Source of the DNA: Lachnospiraceae bacterium
Lineage (GTDB): Bacteria; Bacillota_A; Clostridia; Lachnospirales; Lachnospiraceae
Direction: 5' to 3'
Assembly: GCA_024684065.1 (NCBI GenBank)
Contig: JAIKXO010000101.1
Coordinates: 1-17,232 of the forward strand
Length of the DNA: 17,232 bases
Part shown: piece after piece, positions 13,843 to 17,232 of the stretch
Numbering within the stretch: the stretch's first letter is position 1
Layout: the number at the start of each line of letters is the position of its first letter
Made by a program: the position numbers and the translations under genes
The notes under the pieces: generated by a model
What the model saw: only the letters and a program-made list of their open reading frames with translations
Database searches by the model: none
What the model was told of the DNA's origin: nothing

Positions 13843-14211
13843 ATGCAAGTAGGCGCTGTTGGTTCAAGCTACTTTCAGCCGTATGTGTATAATACCAATT
13901 CTCTTGATCGTGCAAGCATGAACAAGGTAAAAGGAATTGGGGACGATCTCCTCACTTCAAAGACTGACTTTTCTGCACTTACGGATGAACAGCAGCAGAA
14001 CGTGAATCCTTTAAAGCGTGGAGAAACAGCTGATTTTGCCGGAATAATGGATATGCAGATGCAGATGAGCCGGATGAATGCCGCCAGAGTTTTAAAGCCC
14101 ATGGAAGACTTTGATGCCACAGACACATTGAAGACCCCACAGGACACGGAGGCAGATTCCGATCAGTACACACAATCCATCGGCATTCAGCCTATCGACT
14201 TATTCGCATAA
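13843..14211 (+). CDS. Uncharacterised 122-residue protein
   Basis: I do not recognise a family. It starts MQVGAVGSSYFQPYVYNTNS, with no signal peptide and no membrane segment. It is polar, with few hydrophobic residues. The central part contains ADFAGIMDMQMQMSRMNAA followed by RVLKP (about residues 66-89), a probable amphipathic helix very rich in Met and Gln. The C-terminal third is acidic (DFDATDTLKTPQDTEADSD) and likely disordered, ending in IQPIDLFA. A near-consensus promoter, a good ribosome site and a 16-bp terminator surround it as a one-gene unit, so it is very probably expressed, possibly strongly. It lies after the PilT-like gene but is not obviously in its operon. Only one cysteine-free short chain is encoded, and no catalytic motif is visible. 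Confidence 0.72.
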   Translation: MQVGAVGSSYFQPYVYNTNSLDRASMNKVKGIGDDLLTSKTDFSALTDEQQQNVNPLKRGETADFAGIMDMQMQMSRMNAARVLKPMEDFDATDTLKTPQDTEADSDQYTQSIGIQPIDLFA

Positions 14212-14222
14212 GCTAAAGCCGG

Positions 14223-14259
14223 AAAGAACGAAGGCTGCGGTAGCAGTTTTCGTTCTTTT
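14223..14259 (+). terminator. Terminator of the 122-residue protein gene
   Basis: AAAGAACGAAGGCTGC pairs with GCAGTTTTCGTTCTTT (16 bp including two G-U pairs) around a GGTA loop. The T-tract is short (TTTT, partly in the stem), so termination may not be complete. Confidence 0.75.
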
Positions 14260-14276
14260 CTGTGCGAAAAAATCCC

Positions 14277-14282
14277 TGGAGG
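14277..14282 (+). promoter_or_regulatory. Ribosome binding site of the CPBP gene
   Basis: TGGAGG lies 6 nt before the ATG at 14289 and favours this start over an in-frame GTG at 14262. Confidence 0.75.
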
Positions 14283-14288
14283 ACGAAA

Positions 14289-15272
14289 ATGGGGGATGAA
14301 CAACAAAGCATTCAGACAAAAAAAAGGTTGACGATCTTTCTGATACTGACGTTTGTCTTTACATATCTGTATGAATTCGGCATTCTTTTTCCGCAGTGGA
14401 GGCAGGTAAGGTCCATAGCTGCCCTAAATGTTGCTCCCGTTATGTTTATACCGGCGATCTGTGCTCTGGCCGCGAGAATTATCACAAAAGAGGGATTTAA
14501 GGATTCCTTTTTTAATCCGAAGTTCAGGAAGGGAAAACGCAGGTATTATCTGGCGGCCTGGTTTCTTCCGGATATACTCACGATCTTAGGAGTACTTCTT
14601 TACTTTCTCATCTATAAGGATAATTTTTCCATTGACATGGAGTATTATGTTGGGGTGCTTAAGAGACAGGGGGCGGAGTATGCTCCCGAGGTTGCGAGAA
14701 ACATGGTCTTAAGCAGTTCACTTGCGGGTTTTTTCCTTGCCCCGGTATTGAATATCTTAACCTGCTTCGGAGAAGAATGGGGCTTCAGGGCTTATCTTTT
14801 TCCAAAACTTAAGGGAATGCTCGGACTAAAGAGATCGCTTTTATTATCCGGGTTAATATGGGGGATCTGGCATATGCCCCTTATTATAATGGGGCATAAT
14901 TACGGGCTTTCGTATTCCGGATACCCGGTAGCAGGGATCTTTGCGATGTGTGCATTCTGCCTGGTCATAGGAATCCTTTTTTCATACCTTTTCGTAAGGA
15001 CCGGCAGTGTTTTTGCGCCGGTATTTGCGCATGGGGCGTTAAATGGCTTTGCGTCTTTCGGGATTTATTTTACAAAGGACGGAGGGAATCCGTTTATCGG
15101 TCCGTCCGTGACAGGGATCATTTCGGGAATGCCGTTTATTGTCTGTGCGGTGATCGCGTTTTATGCGCTTTCAAAGTATGAGGGCGAGGCCCCGGAGATC
15201 GCGGAGGATAAGCTTTCGGATAAAGGCTATGAGAAGAACTACGAAATAAGGGAGACCCAGGAAAAACACTGA
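14289..15272 (+). CDS. CPBP-family intramembrane metalloprotease
   Basis: A 327-residue polytopic membrane protein with roughly eight hydrophobic segments (about 14-35, 45-65, 88-108, 140-158, 183-200, 213-236, 242-260 and 275-295). The CPBP (Abi, formerly CAAX protease) motifs are present in order: the EExxxR box, GEEWGFRAYLFP (161-172), with Glu162, Glu163 and Arg167; the second box, LIWGIWHMP (189-197), with His195; and the third box, FAHGALNGF (246-254), with His248 and Asn252. Members cleave prenylated or other membrane-embedded peptides, and some are bacteriocin self-immunity proteins. No bacteriocin gene is visible nearby, so the substrate is open. A charged cytoplasmic tail follows the last segment. 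It starts about 30 nt after the preceding terminator, so it may depend on read-through. No separate promoter was found. Confidence 0.87.
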   Translation: MGDEQQSIQTKKRLTIFLILTFVFTYLYEFGILFPQWRQVRSIAALNVAPVMFIPAICALAARIITKEGFKDSFFNPKFRKGKRRYYLAAWFLPDILTILGVLLYFLIYKDNFSIDMEYYVGVLKRQGAEYAPEVARNMVLSSSLAGFFLAPVLNILTCFGEEWGFRAYLFPKLKGMLGLKRSLLLSGLIWGIWHMPLIIMGHNYGLSYSGYPVAGIFAMCAFCLVIGILFSYLFVRTGSVFAPVFAHGALNGFASFGIYFTKDGGNPFIGPSVTGIISGMPFIVCAVIAFYALSKYEGEAPEIAEDKLSDKGYEKNYEIRETQEKH

Positions 15273-15457
15273 GTGTGGAAAGCGCTTGCCGTTCCCCGGA
15301 TCCCCGGAGCGGATCTTAAGGGCGGATAAAGCATATGTTCAGCGAACTTTTGAGATAACGTTGTTATATTATAAAAACATTTTTAAAACATGAGATAGTG
15401 TGTTATTATACTTTAGGATGAAATTGCAGTCAGACTGATATAGTACATACACTGTCC
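15273..15457 (+). other. Intergenic region after the CPBP gene
   Basis: No gene is seen. A GC-rich part (15295-15325) with short CCGG-containing symmetric sequence follows the CPBP stop codon, but no classical stem with a T-run is present. An AT-rich part (15345-15420) carries the promoter candidate. Confidence 0.4.
15383..15412 (+). promoter_or_regulatory. Candidate promoter upstream of the deacetylase
   Basis: TTAAAA (15383-15388) and TATACT (15407-15412) are 18 nt apart in a very AT-rich stretch. Other weaker combinations exist in the same stretch (for example TTGAGA further upstream), so the exact promoter is uncertain. Confidence 0.35.
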
Positions 15458-15532
15458 GATAAGTAAAGATAAGGATAGATATAGATAGATATAGATAAAG
15501 ATAAGGAAAGATAAAGATAAAGAAAGATAAGG
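15458..15532 (+). repeat. GATA-rich simple repeat tract in deacetylase leader
   Basis: This 75-nt tract contains eleven GATA tetramers and no C at all. It includes two tandem 10-bp units, GATAGATATA, followed by looser (GATAAA/GATAAGGAAA) units. It runs right up to the ribosome site (AAGG) 7 nt before the ATG at 15540, so length changes would alter the leader but not the coding frame. Confidence 0.85.
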
Positions 15533-15539
15533 TAACAAA

Positions 15540-16385
15540 ATGAGGAAATTACGAAACAGGATAAGGCTTCTGGGAATAATTTTCATCCTCCTGCCGCTTT
15601 TCACGTCAACTGTAAAATATGATGTTTCTTCCAGTGAGGATATCCTGCTCTCTGAGGCAAGGGTTCAGGAGATAGAGCATGTCGAAAATACGGAATCCGC
15701 TTCCGATCTGAACATCACGGGTGTGGCCGGAGCATTGACCATGGCGGAAATACCCGTTATAAAGAGGGCATATATCACCATTGATGACGGTCCGAGCGTA
15801 AATACCGACAGGATCCTTGATATCCTTAATATGTACGGTGTGAAGGCGACCTTCTTCGTCAACAATAAGCAGGGCGCGGACAATATGTTAAGATATCAGA
15901 GAATAGTGAACGAAGGGCATACCATAGGTCTTCATTCCTCGACGCACGAGTACAAGTCGGTATACAGGGATGACGAGGCTTTCCTTGCCGATCTTCAGGC
16001 GAACCAGTCTTATATTGCTTCCATAACGGGAGTCGTTCCGGTGGTTTACAGGTTTCCGGGCGGCAGTAATAATTCGGTAGCTCCTCACGGGACTGATTCT
16101 TTTATCAATATCCTGAATAATCTCGGCATAGCTTATTATGACTGGAATTCCTATGTAGGTGACGCGGTAAAGAAACCAAGGCCGAAGGATGTTCTTGTTT
16201 CAAATGCTCTTTCGGGCTGCAACGGGAAAAACGATGTGATGATACTTATGCATGATACACCGGAGAAGAAGTCTACCGTGGAAGCTCTTCCGGAGATAAT
16301 AGAAGGACTTGCTGCAAGGGGATATCTGATCCTCCCGATAGACCCGTCTGTTCCGTCTACGACACCTGTATTTCATTTTAAATAA
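15540..16385 (+). CDS. Polysaccharide deacetylase (NodB/CE4 domain)
   Basis: A 281-residue protein. A basic start (RKLRNRIR) and a hydrophobic stretch at residues 10-22 form an uncleaved anchor or signal peptide. A linker follows to about residue 75, and then the NodB domain. Catalytic motifs are complete: motif 1 TIDDGPS (80-86) with Asp82 and Asp83; motif 2 HSSTH (132-136), the two zinc histidines; motif 3 RFPGG (171-175); motif 4 around YDWN (200-203); motif 5 LMHDT (236-240) with His238. Such enzymes remove acetyl groups from peptidoglycan or other N-acetylated glycans at the cell surface. The closest guess is a peptidoglycan GlcNAc deacetylase. The ribosome site is weak (AAGG) and lies at the end of the GATA-rich tract. 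The bactofilin gene starts 46 nt downstream. Confidence 0.93.
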   Translation: MRKLRNRIRLLGIIFILLPLFTSTVKYDVSSSEDILLSEARVQEIEHVENTESASDLNITGVAGALTMAEIPVIKRAYITIDDGPSVNTDRILDILNMYGVKATFFVNNKQGADNMLRYQRIVNEGHTIGLHSSTHEYKSVYRDDEAFLADLQANQSYIASITGVVPVVYRFPGGSNNSVAPHGTDSFINILNNLGIAYYDWNSYVGDAVKKPRPKDVLVSNALSGCNGKNDVMILMHDTPEKKSTVEALPEIIEGLAARGYLILPIDPSVPSTTPVFHFK

Positions 16386-16431
16386 TTTTTTTTCCTGTAT
16401 TTAAGATAAGTTTTTGGAGGTAGATAAACTA

Positions 16432-17232
16432 ATGAGTTTTTTTAAGGATTTCAAGGAAGATCTTTCACAGGCTGTAAATGAGCTTATGCCGGATGAGAAT
16501 ATGGGTTCAAAAGGCATGGATCCTTTAATGAATGATGCTATGGCGCATGACAGCGATAAGTTTGCCGGCCAGGATGATGATATAGCGAATCTTCTGAATC
16601 AGGTTGACAGCTTTACAAGCCCGGAGACGGACTCATATACGGCTTCAGCGGGTGCCGCTTCCGAGCAGGAGGCACTGAAGATAGATGTGATACCATCCCC
16701 GTCTGATGAACCTTCACAGGTTATGGACGAAAGAGACTCCCAGCCTGTTCCGGTAATCAGGGATGAACCGTCTGGCGATCCGTATACGTGGAATTCGACT
16801 GCAGATCCCGCCGTGCCGCTTACACAGCCTGCTCAGGCAACTGAGCCCGTAAAGGCTCCCGCCGGCAATCCGTCTATGGTTCCCGAGTATAATCCTGAGG
16901 CCTTTATGCATGAGGCTCAGGCACCGGTGCAAAGATCCGAACAGTATTCTGCGCCGCAATATTCAATGCCGCAGCATGAAGCAGAGCATCCGCAGCCGGC
17001 TTATGCGCAGACTCCTTCCCAGCCGGCTTATGCACAGACTCCTTCCCAGCCTCAGCCTGAACCGCCGAAAGCTTTCGAACAGGACAGAAAACCGGTAGAG
17101 CCGGTATTCAAAGAAAACTCCTACAGGCCTTCTCCGATAAATACCACTGGGGTAAAGACCGGTAAAGAAACTGGCGTTGTTATTGAAGGGATGTCTGTTA
17201 CCGGCGATATCATCGCCGATGGAAATCTTGAG
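16432..17232 (+). CDS. Bactofilin with long disordered N-terminus (partial)
   Basis: The frame runs from ATG at 16432 to the right edge without a stop (267 codons visible), preceded by TTGGAGG about 11 nt upstream. Residues 1-20 (MSFFKDFKEDLSQAVNELMP) could form a short amphipathic helix. Residues from about 20 to 245 are rich in Pro, Gln, Ala, Glu and Ser and look disordered. They contain two copies of the nonapeptide QPAYAQTPS (residues 188-205) encoded by a 27-bp tandem repeat. From about residue 246 the sequence GVVIEGMSVTGDIIADGNLE begins the right-handed beta-helix domain of bactofilins, which polymerise into cytoskeletal filaments and place cell-wall enzymes. The domain is cut by the window end. 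Bactofilins usually have short tails, so a tail of over 200 residues is unusual. The adjacent deacetylase gene suggests a cell-envelope role. Confidence 0.82.
   Translation, partial: MSFFKDFKEDLSQAVNELMPDENMGSKGMDPLMNDAMAHDSDKFAGQDDDIANLLNQVDSFTSPETDSYTASAGAASEQEALKIDVIPSPSDEPSQVMDERDSQPVPVIRDEPSGDPYTWNSTADPAVPLTQPAQATEPVKAPAGNPSMVPEYNPEAFMHEAQAPVQRSEQYSAPQYSMPQHEAEHPQPAYAQTPSQPAYAQTPSQPQPEPPKAFEQDRKPVEPVFKENSYRPSPINTTGVKTGKETGVVIEGMSVTGDIIADGNLE
16993..17046 (+). repeat. 27-bp tandem duplication inside bactofilin linker
   Basis: Two adjacent 27-bp units (16993-17019 and 17020-17046) differ by one base, GCG versus GCA, and both encode QPAYAQTPS. They are in frame, and the next codons start another unit (CAGCCT). 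The near-identity points to a recent duplication. Confidence 0.85.

Overview
The window looks like a chromosomal segment of a Firmicute, most likely a Clostridia/Lachnospiraceae-type anaerobe. The reasons are strong AGGAGG-type ribosome binding sites, AT-rich intergenic regions with sigma-A-like promoters, a tRNA-Leu without an encoded CCA end, and a gene set of pyrB-pyrI, Ppx/PPK1, a YbiT/YkpA-type ABC-F ATPase, a CPBP protease, a CE4 deacetylase and a bactofilin. Genus is not resolved. No phage genes, transposase, rRNA or CRISPR array were seen.

Layout. 1-164 is the tail of a HicB-type antitoxin, followed by a terminator. 428-565 (minus) is tRNA-Leu(CAA) with its terminator. 712-2145 (minus) is pyrB then pyrI, the catalytic and regulatory chains of aspartate carbamoyltransferase, with a hairpin between them. 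2348-2887 (minus) is a small nitroreductase with a clear promoter and palindromes. 3342-4370 (minus) is a membrane-anchored DUF5050-like beta-propeller protein with a TTG start. 4597-9768 (plus) is a three-gene run: a DUF815-type AAA+ ATPase, a Ppx/GppA-type exopolyphosphatase and polyphosphate kinase 1, so it is probably a polyphosphate module. 9815-12268 (minus) is ABC-F followed by a Cof-type HAD phosphatase. 12657-13712 (plus) is a PilT-like protein whose key catalytic residues are replaced. 13843-14211 (plus) is an unrecognised 122-residue protein with its own promoter and terminator. 14289-15272 is a CPBP-family membrane protein. 15540-16385 is a NodB/CE4 deacetylase behind an unusual GATA-rich leader. 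16432 to the end is a bactofilin with a long disordered N-terminal region, cut by the window edge.

The most unusual signal is a dispersed family of compound palindromic repeats, with five recognisable copies at 2158-2304, 3001-3142, 3199-3320, 12279-12367 and 12532-12621, plus a fragment near 13729. Each is built from a few hairpin modules in a largely shared order and ends in the same 28-nt hairpin. Three of the five copies lie directly upstream of a start codon in the same orientation as the gene (pyrB, ABC-F, pilT-like). In the first two the element ends about 3 nt before the Shine-Dalgarno and adds an identical-length, in-frame 17-codon GTG extension, so that both unrelated genes can be mis-annotated with a shared N-terminus beginning [11 protein letters not shown].
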